Source of the DNA: Melampsora larici-populina 98AG31
Taxonomy: Eukaryota; Basidiomycota; Pucciniomycetes; Pucciniales; Melampsoraceae
Reading direction: 5' to 3'
Length of the DNA stretch: 64,000 nt
Assembly: GCF_000204055.1 (NCBI RefSeq)
Contig: NW_006768830.1
Coordinates: 318,634 to 382,633, forward strand
Part shown: positions 44,915-56,476 of the stretch, one piece after another
Layout of the letters: every line of letters starts with the position of its first letter
Numbering within the stretch: the stretch's first letter is position 1
The notes under the pieces: generated by a model
What the model was told of the DNA's origin: nothing
Databases searched by the model: none
What the model saw: the letters and a program-made list of their open reading frames with translations, nothing else
Translations under genes and position numbers: made by a program

Positions 44915-47900
44915 ATTAGGAAGAAGAGGGGAGGAAGAAGTTTGAAATTGGGGGATTATTTTTGGGATGAAGTGAAGAGTTGAATCTTTTTTAACAAAAA
45001 AATCAAGTTGATTCTATATAATTGGGAGGTTCTTTTTTTTAGAAGAAACTGTTTTTGAAATATTGTTTTTTTTTATTCTTTTTTTTATTACCTTTTTTGT
45101 TTTTTCCTTTTGATTATTTGGTTTACTTTAGTTTAGTTTTTTAGTTGGTTTTTGTGTTTTGTGATGATTTTTAAAAAAAGGAGAAAGGTTTTATGAAGTC
45201 AAAGTTTACAAAAATGGGTCTTTTTTTATAATAGTTTCTTTTTTTTTGGTTTTTAACATCTTTTTCTTTTTATGAAACCAATTTTTTTAAATAAACCAAT
45301 ATATTTTAACAATATATATACACAATATATATATTTCTTCTTTTTGTTTGGTTTTGAGGTTTTTGGAAGGTCAAGATGAGAACTTTTGTGAGTTGAAAAA
45401 AAGATTTGAATAAATAAAGTAAGTGTATGGTACATTGTGTTTTTTGATTACCACAACTGTTTCATTATATGTTGGAGGTTGAGAAAAAGGAGCAAGTATT
45501 TTGACTACATACACACACATAAAGAAGATTACAAACTTCACAAAGTTTATGATTGGAAACCCAAAAAATATTGTCTTTGCTGAAGTTTTGTAAATCCAAT
45601 TTGAACTTTTCAATTTTTTCTTGATGTTCAACACATGTATAATTAAATGGAATGGTAGTACTTTTATATCATACTATGTAAATATACTATGATCAAAAAT
45701 ACAGTCTGGATTTTTATCATACTCTTCATAGCATCATACACCATGGGTGTCCAATAAATCTTGTATGATGGGTATTTCCTTTCAGGAGAACTCTTCTTTG
45801 ATGCCATAGATATGAGACCCTTCATAATGTATCATGCTGAACCACTCTCATAGCCATACATGCATAAATGCTCACTCATCATCAGAAGCAGATGGTTTTT
45901 ACAATTCACTTTAAGCTAAGACGGGGGAAAATGTGTTGAGGATGAGATGAGGTGTATGATAAAATAAGCTGATATGTTTATTGTCATAACTCACAAAACA
46001 ACCCATTGAGTAGAAAATGTTTCTTGTTGATGTAAAGCTTGAAGTTCAACAATGGATTGGTCAAGGGAGCATAACCATGTAAGTTATCATTGAGTTTTAT
46101 AATTTGTGGGGTGGTGAAAGGGACCAACACCGTATTGTATGACTATTACTGCAATCTGGGTGAAAGGATAGATGGAAGGGAGAAGTTTGTAAGATGGGAA
46201 TGTGAGGTTGATTTGGCCAGAATTAAATGTTGCATTGGAGATGGATAGGGAACAACTTGCTCATCAAAGGATGGTGATACCATAGCATTGTACTACCAAG
46301 AAAAGGATTAAGTATGTCTTAATGTAAGGAGATTTTCAAAACACATAGTGCAGTACAAGATCTGATTTACAAGATAAAATGTTATTAGAAGAGATGTAAA
46401 AAGAACAAATGATTCCAAAACAAATTCAATATGTAGTAATAAAATGAAGGCTTCTCTGTTTCAAAAGGAAGAAGAAAAGCAAGTTCCAGTCAGCAGGATG
46501 GGAAAATTGTAGGGTTTGAGAAAAACAGGAACAAGGAGGAGCATGAAAGTATGGTAGAGTAAAAGATGTAAAGAGATGATACACGTGAATCTGGACAGAC
46601 ATTTGAAAAAGGCAGAAGGTTGAAGATATGATTTGGAGAGCAATGCTGACCTAATGAAAAGCAAAATGATGTGAATTTCATGCGCACATATTGTAGGGTT
46701 TGGAAATTGATGACTGTAATAGTACAACACTCCATGTAGGAAATCACAAAATAAAAAAAATTGACATGTAGAATAGAGGCCACAAAAGTGCGGCGGGACA
46801 CAGAGAAAACATTCCACAAACACATCCTTTTAAAACATATCACGTTTGAATTGAATGTATAAAATTACAATTTACATGTGATGTAGTCAAAAGGAATGGC
46901 AAAAGCTTGAATGCGCACGCCTTGGTGACAACCTAAATCATGAAGATAGTGCAGGAGGTGCACATATATGTTATGCTCAAGAGGGATCCAGTGTGGTGAA
47001 TTGAGAAAGTTTGGGAACAAGGTCACCTGCTAAGTTTGGAACAAAAATGTAATTATGGGTCTGGATTTGGATCTGATATCTGGTTACAGAAACTGCACAA
47101 GAAAAAAGAACAAATTAGGTGTGTCATGATGAGTTTCATATGCGTTGTTAACAAGAAAGAATAGGGAGGGAAGAAAAAAATGAGTTATTCTTATGGTCTC
47201 CTTTCAGCAGATGAAGAAAGGAGACAGGTGAGCATAGAGAAGGTATTTTAATGAAAGTTGATTGAGATAAACATGACTATAGCATATTACAACACTGGGG
47301 CAAATGTAACAGTATATTTTGTGGTGATTCAATCTCAACATGAATCTATTGAGAAGCTGCTTGAGGTGGCATGCCTGACCCAAGGAGAGGGCACCTATTA
47401 GTATCATGGGTGTCCATCTCTACAAAGTACAAATATTTAGGTAATAAGGGGTATTGTACAAATATTTAGGTAATAAGGGGTATTGTACAACAATATGGAC
47501 AAACAAATGTGAGACCATGCCTTTTGAAACCAATGGGAGACAATGAGAGACACTTATGATACAGCAACAAATCTTTAATAAAGCTGACCCAAAATGAATA
47601 AAGAACATTCCTGTACAAGTCTTCATAAACAATAGACGGTTGAAACAAGATCAAAGCTGTTTTGTGTAATGGTATAAATACAAGAAGTGCACATGAAGCT
47701 TGTGATGACATTGCATCTTCAGTTTGAATGATATTGTCATCTGGAGATAAATTGAGTAAACTTTTATAATCCTGGTGCATTCCTTCACCACCAGGAAATA
47801 AAGAGTAGACATCTTGCTATTCCATAAGTGGATGAGCAAGGATGGAAGTATCCTCTAACAATAAAATGTAGTGTTAAACGGTATCTAAGCCAAAGCTAAA

Positions 47901-49594
47901 AGGTGTAAAGGTGATGAAAAGAGTATGTGAAGCAATGATAATATTATAATATTCTCAACCTTGCTACACACATAAATGGCTCTTTAGGGAGTCTATGACT
48001 GATTATTAATTGATGTTTTTCAGAGCCAGGTGAGCTAATTCACATCAAATCTTGACTCCTTGTTTTGGTTTACAATTATTGGTTGTGCAAGCTTTGCAAG
48101 ATTGGCTGTCACTCAAGGTTGTGTAAATGTCCCCTGTTGTTAACAATTCACTCATCATGTCCATGTGGTGTTCACCTGTTCATGATGAGCGCACACAAGT
48201 TGCCTTTGTGCCTCAAAGGCAGTCCGTGTGCGCTTGTTGTTGGGCAACTGCCACAAGGACACAGTGACTGTTGTGAATTTTGAGTAATCCCTAGTTATCT
48301 ATTTAACCAATCCAATGACTTGACCTATCAACTCTGGATGCTCCATTTATGCTCTGATACACAGACCCAGATCTACTGGCTTACACCAAATCTTGATCTT
48401 CCAGAAATTGCAAACCATCCTGAACTTTACTATTCACTCATGCATATAGATACTTGCTATAAACTCATGGAAAACATATTATTATTTTGTGACAGCAAAC
48501 CAGAAGACATCCAATGTGTTGTCATATTCTCCCTTGGATACTACTGATGTAGTATATGCTTTTGAGCTGTCTATAGGTTCAAAATTCAGATGACATAGGC
48601 AATGGTTGATGTATGATTCCACCAGCCATATGATGATAGGCAACATGCTTGGTTCTGTTGATGTTGACAAGTTGGTTGAACCCTACTATGATGAATTAGC
48701 AAAGTTGAAATCACAGTCCAACAACAGGGGAATTTCTGACTAAGACTCACCATGTCTGTTTCAAGCTTTCACATCAACATGAGCAGATAAAGCTCTCTTT
48801 TTATCAAACAAGATCTCTTGTGCCTCGGGTCCAAAAGTGTTCTCTTCCACAGGCACTTTGTTGTGACTAGTTTACCTAAGTGACCCCTTGTGAAATTCTG
48901 AACAAGACTTGGGGACTTTCATGATTAATCATATGTGTTTATGCTTCATGTGTTGTAAATACTGCTAGCAATAGATCAAATCTACAAACCCAGGCCTGAC
49001 AAAGGGGAATAGAATGCTATATGTACATACATATTTGGCACTTATACGTGGTCCAACAGCCCTTCTTTTTTGTTTCAAGGTGTGACCAAAAAGGGAATTT
49101 TTGGGGCCAGGGGATTATTTAGGATCCTTTCAAAATCTTCTTTGTCACCCAAAGTTAAACCTACGTGGGCCATAGGGTTTGAGCAAAGTGCAGGCCCAAA
49201 AAAGGACAGTTTCAATTCAGTCAATTTGGACAGCTGGCCGTTGAGTCCCATCACCACCCTTTTTTATCATTTTGAAAAGAAGCTTAAAACTGTTGAGTGG
49301 CGAATTGCTTGAGTCGTAGGCACTCCCTACGATTTGACATCCTTGCAGGTCATTTCCACATAAGGTCCAGACCTTTCACGTGTTTGGTTCTCGCAATAGG
49401 CTGTATGTAGGGCTATGTAGGGGGGAAATCACAACAAAGTCACAGAGCGATCGCCAAATCCGTGACATTATCATGCATGGAGAGGATTCTTATCTTTGAT
49501 ATCCGCTACCCTTTGTCCCTCATGATCTTGAAGTCAAGTTCAAAATCTCACATCGCCTTCCTATATTATACCCTTGAACCTCACTTCAAGCTTA
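44915..49594. other. 4.7-kb spacer between eIF4G and its partial copy
   Basis: Starts with a T-rich eIF4G 3' flank. No convincing gene. A 30-bp direct repeat (ATTTAGGTAATAAGGGGTAT within it) is duplicated at about 47428-47487. A short coding-like + stretch at 48603-48743 (QWLMYDSTSHMMIGNMLGSV, then DKLVEPYYDELAKL) could be an old gene fragment. Confidence 0.45.
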
Positions 49595-51137
49595 ATGGCT
49601 TGCATAGTTAGCTTCACTCGCGACCAATCCCAAGTCTCTCAACTTGAGGCAACTAGGTCTCAAACCACGACAATTGTCAACCATGACCCGACGGAAAAGA
49701 CTTCCTCAACTTGTCATAACCAGAAGAAATACCGACACGGTGAAGATGACAGTGTTCCAGACGAACTAGAAACCGGTGAGTCACGACATCAGAGACGCGA
49801 AGACACGTCTCGTCGTGATGGGACATCCTCTCAACAACCATCTGATACCTCCCGTGTTAATCGGTCCCTTCCCGCTCAAGAAGAGCGACCAGGAAACTTT
49901 CCGACTCTCGCAACATATAAGCTTGATAGTATAAGGGAAGCTTGGCCTGAAGCGCGCTGCAAGCAGTATTTAGCTACTTTGGAGGTTTCATTACCGGCGG
50001 ATCATGTATCAGAAGCTCGAAAGCTTTTTGAGGAACTCGAGCATTCGCTGCTTCTCCTTTCAGTATCCGGGAGTCTTACTACTCGACAAGACGGTGGTTC
50101 TGCTATGTCTAGCAACGCTCCTGCTTGTAATATGAACCGAGGAACGCAGATGCATCAAAGGGTTCCGAGTGAAGTGGTACAGCCTTTGCAATCATCGGCT
50201 GATAGCTGGTCAGCTGCTCGGTCGAATCATTTCAAAGAGGACTCACCTGAGATGGTCAATCGAAAAGTCCGAGCTTTACTCAATAAGCTCACGCGCGATA
50301 ACTTTGATTCGATCTCAGATCAAGTGATTGATTGGGCTAACAAATCTAAAAAGGAGAATGATGGAAGGATTCTTAAACAAGTGGTTGCGTTAATTTTTGA
50401 GCACCATGTTGATGAAGCACACTGGTCAGAAATGTACGCCAAGTTATGTTGTAAATTAATGGAGAAACTTTCACCTGAAGTAAAGGATGAGAATGTACTT
50501 GATACGGCTGGTAATAAAGTACATGGTGGTCATCTGTTTAGGAAATACCTTATGAGTCGATGTCAAGAAGATTATGAACGAGGGTGGAGTAAGCGATATA
50601 AGTTGGCAGCTGCAGGTAAAGCAGCAGATGATGCAGTTAAACAAGCAGCAAATGAAAAATCAAAAGCAGAGGCCGAAGCAGTAGGAAAAGAAACTACCAA
50701 AGAAGCCGAAATCTTATCAGATGAATATTATGCAGCTCAAAAAGCCAAACGACAAGGATTAGGATTAGTTCGATTTATTGGAGAATTGTTCAAATTGAAC
50801 ATGTTAACAGAAAGGATTATGCATGAATGTGTTAAGAAATTGTTATCGAATATCGAGAATCCAGAAGAAGAAGACATTGAATCACTTTGTAGATTGATGA
50901 TGACAGTTGGAAAGATGTTGGATCATGAAAAAGCCAATAGTCATGTGAATGTATATTTCACTAGGATGACTAACATGGCACAGAGTAAGAATCTAACTTC
51001 TAGAGCTAGATTTATGATTCAAGTCAGTTATTTGGTTTGGAGACCACTTGATTGCTTCGGTTTCTGAGGATTGACTTTTTCCTTGATAATTTGTTATTTA
51101 GGATGTCATTGATGCACGTAATAATCATTGGGTCTGA
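49595..51137 (+). CDS. truncated, chimeric eIF4G-like protein (MIF4G domain)
   Basis: ATG 49595 opens a frame to 51022 and, after intron 51023-51101, ends at TGA 51135-51137 (about 487 aa). If the intron is kept it ends at 51065-51067. The first ~165 residues do not match eIF4G (for example FPTLATYKLDSIREAWPEAR, VSEARKLFEELEHSLLLL) and are of unknown origin. From about residue 170 the protein follows eIF4G (MNRGTQMHQRVPSEVVQPLQ, then the whole MIF4G domain). The stop replaces a Gly codon: HWVGRNVAAG in eIF4G is HWV-stop-RNVAAG here. The eIF4E-binding motif, RG linker and MA3 domain are absent from the product. MIF4G binds eIF4A and RNA, so a product could be a competitor of eIF4G, or this may simply be a pseudogene. 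Confidence 0.65.
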
Positions 51138-51784
51138 CGTAATGTTGCGGCTGGACCAAAACTCATCGCACAAATTCACAAAGAGGTGCAAATTTTTCTT
51201 ACAAATGATTGGACTGAGACCGTTCCAACTTTGCTTATCTTGTTTGTTTGTTCTTTCGGATTAGGCTCCTCAAACTTCTGATGATCAATATTTAACGTGG
51301 AATCAATAGAAGAAGGAGTAGCTTTGTCTGAAGGATCACTACGTCAAAGATATATGGAATGTACTAGGGAATTGATTGAAGAATTCATGGAGATGGATAT
51401 GATTCAATTCAAATTAATAAATGAATCGGTAGAAACAATGATTGAAAGAAAGACAGTTGACACAAGGTTTTTTAAAGCAGCTTTTAAACCTGTGTTTGAA
51501 TCTTTTCTAGTCGATACTGTTCTAGTATAAGTCTTCTTCTTTCTGTTTTCTACAAATTAAGAGGTTTAATTTTTTCAACGATTGCTATGTTTTGTTTCTA
51601 TAGTGCACCAGCTGCATATGAAGATTTTGGTAGACTATTAGTTTCAGCTGGGTTTGAAGAAAATGAGGTTCAAGAGATAGGGGAGACGATTGAAGCCATT
51701 GATTTCGAAGTTATCAAAAAAAGATTATTAGATGGGTATTCATTGGCTAAGAAAGAAGCTTGTTTTGAAAGAGAAAGATGAAGT
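51138..51784 (+). pseudogene. decayed 3' part of the eIF4G copy (MA3 remnant)
   Basis: After the stop the exon continues as RNVAAGPKLIAQIHKE. The RG-rich exon and the acidic linker are gone. A diverged MA3 region follows (SIEEGVALSEGSLRQRYMEC, ELIEEFMEMDMIQFKLI, then after an intron APAAYEDFGRLLVSAGFEEN and KKRLLDGYSLAKKEA). It is much less similar to eIF4G than the MIF4G part is, consistent with loss of constraint. Confidence 0.7.
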
Positions 51785-51913
51785 AGATTTTTGAGAAAAA
51801 ACAAGTTACTTTGTAGTTTTATCGAGTTTTGAACCTTTTCAACTCTTCTTTGTTCTCTATTCAATCAAAGATAAAAAATTCATAAAAGATTTAAAGACAT
51901 TTTGGACTATATT

Positions 51914-51930
51914 AGGGCGATTCAAGTAGA
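51914..51930 (+). repeat. Harbinger left terminal inverted repeat
   Basis: AGGGCGATTCAAGTAGA, perfect match to the right end. Confidence 0.9.
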
Positions 51931-52332
51931 AAGTTGCAAACACTCGCGCCGCAAAGTACCGAACTGTTTTTCAAGGTCGTATGCATGTTAAATTCGTCAT
52001 CCGCACCATCACAGATGCTCTAAAATATGGATTTTAAGTCACGTAAAATCAGGGCCAGGTTTTACAAACGGGTTTTTTTTCCTCTCTTTGTGGGCATCGA
52101 GGCGTTTGTTCCTGATGCCCATTCGTTTTTTTGTTGGTTGCAACTTCCAACGCCTTTTCATTTTGTTTCTTTATTGGCGCTCTTTTCCAGTCGCAGGGGT
52201 ATTTGAGCAGATGGCGAGAGTGGCAGATCCACATCCAACGAGTAATCCCCTCATTTCCTTCTTGCTGCAGCTGCAAATTTCTTTCATCAACGTGACAATC
52301 GATAACTTCAAACCCCGACTGCCTTTTTTACT

Positions 52333-53725
52333 ATGCCCCGCGTTTCAGAAAGGGTTTTGGCTATCAGAGACCTGACCAACCTGTGTGTCGTGGCCCACAT
52401 GGAAGCCCACGTCAGATTGCCTGGACAACCTCTCGATTCCGAAAATCCAACCGAGGGCAACCTTCTTTTCCAGGATGATCCAGTCATGGCGGACTTATAT
52501 GATGATCTCTTCGATGAAGAACAACGATGGGGCCAGTGGCTGGCCGATGTTACCTCAAGACGCTATCTCCACAGTCGGCTACGTGATGCTCTTCCCACGC
52601 CTTTTGCACTAGGCGATATGTTACGAAACCGACAAACCGATTTCCGCCAGGCAATGCGGACTACACCCGAAGGGTTTCAAGCCCTACTTGATATCATCAA
52701 ATTCAACCCAATCTTCATTTCTTCTAGCAACAATGCTCAGCCTCCAGTAGACAAACAACTCGCCATTACCCTGGAGCGACTCGGAAGCAACGGGAACGGC
52801 GCCTCCGTCGGTCGTTTCGCCCGTAATTATAAAGTGGGAAGAGGCTCTGTTATTAACTGCACGCGCCGAGTGATCTCGGCGATCTTGGACGCGGGAGACC
52901 ACTATCTCGCATGGCCAAACTCAATCAGAAGGAAAGCAATTTCGAAAGTTATGGAGCGTGACGGTTTCCCTGGTTGTGTGGGTTTTGTAGACGGAACAAC
53001 TGTGCCTCTCTTCCAACGACCTGGCCGTGACGGGGAGGTGTTCTTCGACCGAAAACATGGGTACTCCATCAATGTCCAGGTTGTATGTGACTGCGATCGC
53101 AGAATTACCTACGCTTACGCTGGGTGGCCCGGTTCGTGCTGTGACAGCACCGTCTATTCAAAGACGGAGATTGCCAATCAGCCGATGATATACTTTGATC
53201 GTGGTATGTCCTATTTGTTCTTGACGGTGGGTTAATGTCCAAATATCTAACTATTTTTTTCATTTAGGTGAATACATAATTGCGGATTCCGTGTACATAC
53301 CTTCCGAAACCATTGTGCCTTCATACAAGGGCCAGGCTGCCGAGGTCGAGAGAAACAAAGACTTCAATTGGTGTGTTGCAAAGGCCAGAGTGCGCAACGA
53401 GCACTGTATCGGAATTCTAAAGTCTCGTTGGGCCTCACTCCAAGGCTTAAGATTGGCGTTGAATAGTCGGGGTGATATGTTTAACATCCTCCGGTGGATC
53501 CGCTGTTGCATTATCTTACACAATATGCTAGCAGACCCTGGAAACACTTGGGAAGAGGAAGAAGATAATCTTGTGCTGAGGGAACCAGGGGAAGCAGGAA
53601 GATTACGTGGGGGAGTCTATGCTGATCCTGCGGGAATTGAAAGAGGACGGGCTAAACGAGAAAGTGTTAGAGACCACGCGGTCGCTTACAACTGGCAAAG
53701 CGGTGGCCTACCAATTGTATCATGA
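52333..53725 (+). CDS. PIF/Harbinger transposase (DDE_Tnp_4 type)
   Basis: Exons 52333-53203 and 53268-53725 (intron 53204-53267, GTATGT donor) encode about 442 aa. A helix-turn-helix-like region lies at about 141-185 (KQLAITLERLGSNGNGASVG, YKVGRGSVINCTRRVI). The catalytic core has D220 in GFVDGTTVPL, the conserved WPGSCCDSTVY block, D297 in IIADSVYIP and E335 in VRNEHCIGILKSRW. This layout matches the HARBI1/DDE_Tnp_4 nuclease family, which cuts and rejoins the element ends, usually with a Myb-like partner for import and DNA binding. The first ATG in frame was taken as start. All catalytic positions are present and no stop interrupts the frame. It could still be functional. Confidence 0.9.
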
Positions 53726-54609
53726 TTTTTCATCTTCTGTTTAGCTCTTTGGTAATCCACGTTGGAATCTGTACTCTTCTTCTTGAACCTCGTATCTTTC
53801 TCTCGCTGATCGTTTTGTTCAGTTACCTTTTTGTTTATGTAGTCATTGTTTCTTGTCTCGTTATCAAATGTTTATTTGTTCTTTGTCTGAAGCATTTGTG
53901 TTCTCGTTCTCAAGCCTTTGTTCGATTTTGTTTGAAGCAAATTTTTGTCTTGGTTTGCTTTCACCTATCTGTGAAGTTTTGCAAAAGTTTTCAATGTTTG
54001 TCGACTCTTTTTGCCTGAGTTTGTCCAGTTGAGCTCCTTGCGAGAGAACATGTGACATGTGTTACGTTAGTGACTGCAGAAAATTAACAACGTAAAACTT
54101 CTTCAAAATAGACCACACACTTGAAGAGATTACGGTGTATGAGATTCTCGCATACACCGTAAAGGTCCACAATGGGACCAGGGGGCCCCTCACGCTTCAA
54201 GTCTTCAAACAGAATAGAGTGCCTTTGGCCTTTGTCATTACTTCTCATGTACAGTTGGACAAGTTTAAAACTAAGGGAACACACTTTCGAACAACACACA
54301 AAGCAGCACACATCGCAGGAGGTAAGAAATTTGGAAAACGCGCCAGACTGTACTATCACAAAGCACGCGCCAGACTGTACTATCACAAAGCTATCACAGA
54401 AAGAGTTTAAATAAAGAAATTCAAGCGTTCTGATAAAGAAAATCGACAAAGAAAATGGACGAATTCGAGAAAACAAAAGGTGCACAACCTATAAGCAATC
54501 AAGCAACATGGAGACGAAGTCAGTACCATAATCGCAAAACCCTTGCAAACACATGGACAACTATACTTACAAAAGCCAAAGGGTACTAAGCTTGTTCTTC
54601 GGGATACAC
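53726..54609. other. region between convergent Harbinger genes
   Basis: No gene of its own. It contains a perfect 11-bp hairpin (TACGGTGTATG at 54131-54141, CATACACCGTA at 54151-54161), a 27-bp tandem duplication (GCCAGACTGTACTATCACAA in each unit, about 54339-54392), and at 54582-54604 the displaced last codons of the partner gene. Confidence 0.6.
54131..54161. terminator. perfect 11-bp hairpin between convergent genes
   Basis: An 11-bp perfect stem with a 9-base loop midway between the stop codons of the two convergent Harbinger genes. Its role is not known; the location would suit a shared 3'-end signal. Confidence 0.3.
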
Positions 54610-54996
54610 TGTTGAGATTCAATCGACACAAGCATACTTTCCCTAGATTATGCTTATAGCACATCTACCCCAACCTTTCTACATATATATATAACATTGA
54701 TTTATCATTCATCAGTCTTCTTTTCCCCATCAATGAAAAGAAGACTGTGAGTGACTGATTTCTCTATTCTTTATTCTTTATCTTTGTGACCTTCTCTGAC
54801 TCATGATTAATTTCTTATGTTCTTAGTTGTTATCTTTATCAGACCCAAGATAGGACTCTGAACATATTTGTTTTTCCCGCTCAGGTACTTATTTCCCCAT
54901 CAATGAAAAGAAGACTTTGTTATCTTTATCAGACCCAAGATAGGACTCTGAACATATTTGTTTTTCCCGCTCAGACCGTGTTCCAAGACTTTCTCA
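54610..54996 (+). repeat. 5' LTR of the gag-only element
   Basis: 387 bp, TG...CA. Contains an internal direct repeat (TTTATCAGACCCAAGATAGG occurs twice). Confidence 0.9.
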
Positions 54997-55176
54997 TGGT
55001 AGCGAGAGTAGTGTAACGATCAGTCAACCTACATAACAAACCAACACATTATACGGTCCTCAATTGATCTCAGCTCTAATTCATTCAATTCAATCAACGG
55101 TCAACAGTTAATCACATATTGTCTGATCTCAAATCTTCATATCAATCATATTCACAGATAATTACAAATCACAGTC

Positions 55177-56151
55177 ATGTCTTCATCATCAACAGAAACT
55201 ACTAGACCTTTGCCACCAAGCATATCACCAAGAGATCAAGCTGCAGCATGGAGCTTGACTCTCAGCCGAGTTTCTCCTGCCAAACCACTAACAAAGGAAA
55301 ATGCTTTATTATGGCTCAGCAAGATACAAACTTCTGTCAAATCACTTCAGATCATTGAACTATTAGAATCAGATATAGACTCAAAAGGTTCAGACTCAGC
55401 AACCAAGACATCAAATGGAATTATCCGAAGCTGTCTCGTTTCATGGATGTTATCAAACATGGATGAAGAGAACGAGATTCGATTCCGAGACAAAATCACA
55501 GTCTACACTCCTACAGGATCGACTGTTGAAGACTTACCAAGTAAACTATGGAAGAGTATTGACCAATATTATGTAGATCGATCAGCAGAGGTTCAGTTGT
55601 TATTAAAGAATACACTTGATATCATGAAGCAAGGAAACGAAGAAAGTTTGAGCAATTACTTAAACTCATACAATTCATTAGTTGTACGTTACAAACATTC
55701 AGGTGGAAAGATAGAAGATGCTGAATTAGGAAGGAAACTACTCGGATCTCTAAATCAATATCGACTCAAAGATGCGCGTGATGTTTTAAAAGCAAAGATT
55801 GTAAAATACGACGAAGTGATTGCAGAATTAGGACGATACTTGAATGACAAAGCGCTGCTCGGTATCACCGAGCACAAATCATCGCCAATAGTCACATACT
55901 CACCCGAAGCGAGTGTAGCATCTTTCTCACAATGCACTCCTACAAACTGTTATGGTTACACTAGAGCTAAAAAACATACCGCTGAAGAATGTTTCAAAAG
56001 ACCAGGTAATGAAGCTAAATACAACGAATGGGTTGAGCAAAAGAAGAAATCAGGCAAATGGGAAGATCGACCCACCGCAGCAAGTGCATTTTTTGCCTCT
56101 GAACCAACCATCGCCGAGCTCGAAGCTTTGTTCAACAGAATGAACGCGTAG
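55177..56151 (+). CDS. copia-type GAG protein of a gag-only retrotransposon
   Basis: An uninterrupted 324-residue frame starting MSSSSTETTRPLPPS. It has the usual copia gag layout: an N-terminal capsid half (ENALLWLSKIQTSVK, SCLVSWMLSNMDEE, LPSKLWKSIDQYYVDRSAEV), then LSNYLNSYNSLVVRYKHSGG and AELGRKLLGSLNQYRLKDA, and a zinc-knuckle-like end (NCYGYTRAKKHTAEECFKRP). The knuckle keeps C, H and C but lacks the second Cys seen in the related gag at 14.3-15.5 kb (CTKNCGVSTNHNAKQC). GAG packages the element RNA into virus-like particles in the cytoplasm. No pol follows the TAG stop. The intact frame and near-identical LTRs suggest a recent transposition. Confidence 0.88.
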   Translation: MSSSSTETTRPLPPSISPRDQAAAWSLTLSRVSPAKPLTKENALLWLSKIQTSVKSLQIIELLESDIDSKGSDSATKTSNGIIRSCLVSWMLSNMDEENEIRFRDKITVYTPTGSTVEDLPSKLWKSIDQYYVDRSAEVQLLLKNTLDIMKQGNEESLSNYLNSYNSLVVRYKHSGGKIEDAELGRKLLGSLNQYRLKDARDVLKAKIVKYDEVIAELGRYLNDKALLGITEHKSSPIVTYSPEASVASFSQCTPTNCYGYTRAKKHTAEECFKRPGNEAKYNEWVEQKKKSGKWEDRPTAASAFFASEPTIAELEALFNRMNA

Positions 56152-56204
56152 TCATCAATAATTCAAACCATAAGACTTGAACTTAAAAAAAAAACCTAGA
56201 ATTC

Positions 56205-56281
56205 AGACTCAGAAATCAGAAATCAGAAATCAGAACCCAGAACTCAGAACTCAGAACCCAGAACCCAGAACCCAGAACCCA
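56205..56281 (+). repeat. heptamer microsatellite
   Basis: Repeated CAGAAAT then CAGAACC / CAGAACT units, about ten in a row, in the 3' non-coding part of the gag-only element. Confidence 0.85.
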
Positions 56282-56476
56282 GCTATCTTCATTCCATTGA
56301 TTCTCATTCATTCCATTGATCCTCAGTCATTCATTCAATATCTTTCTATCCAAATTTAGATTTATTCAATTTTAGATTTCAGATTTTAGATTTATTCAAT
56401 TTTTTTATTCTTTTACAATCAGTCAGTTTTATCTGAACCGTGTTCCAAGTGTTCAATTGTGTCGATTGAGGGAGGG

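Noticed and set aside
51985..52030. CACAGATGCTCTAA resembling a GAGCATC MITE end
   Set aside because: No matching opposite end or duplication nearby; the match is short and likely chance.
53722..54018. 98-codon frame after the Harbinger transposase
   Set aside because: Hydrophobic low-complexity reading of T-rich 3' flank; overlaps the transposase stop codon and has no domain.
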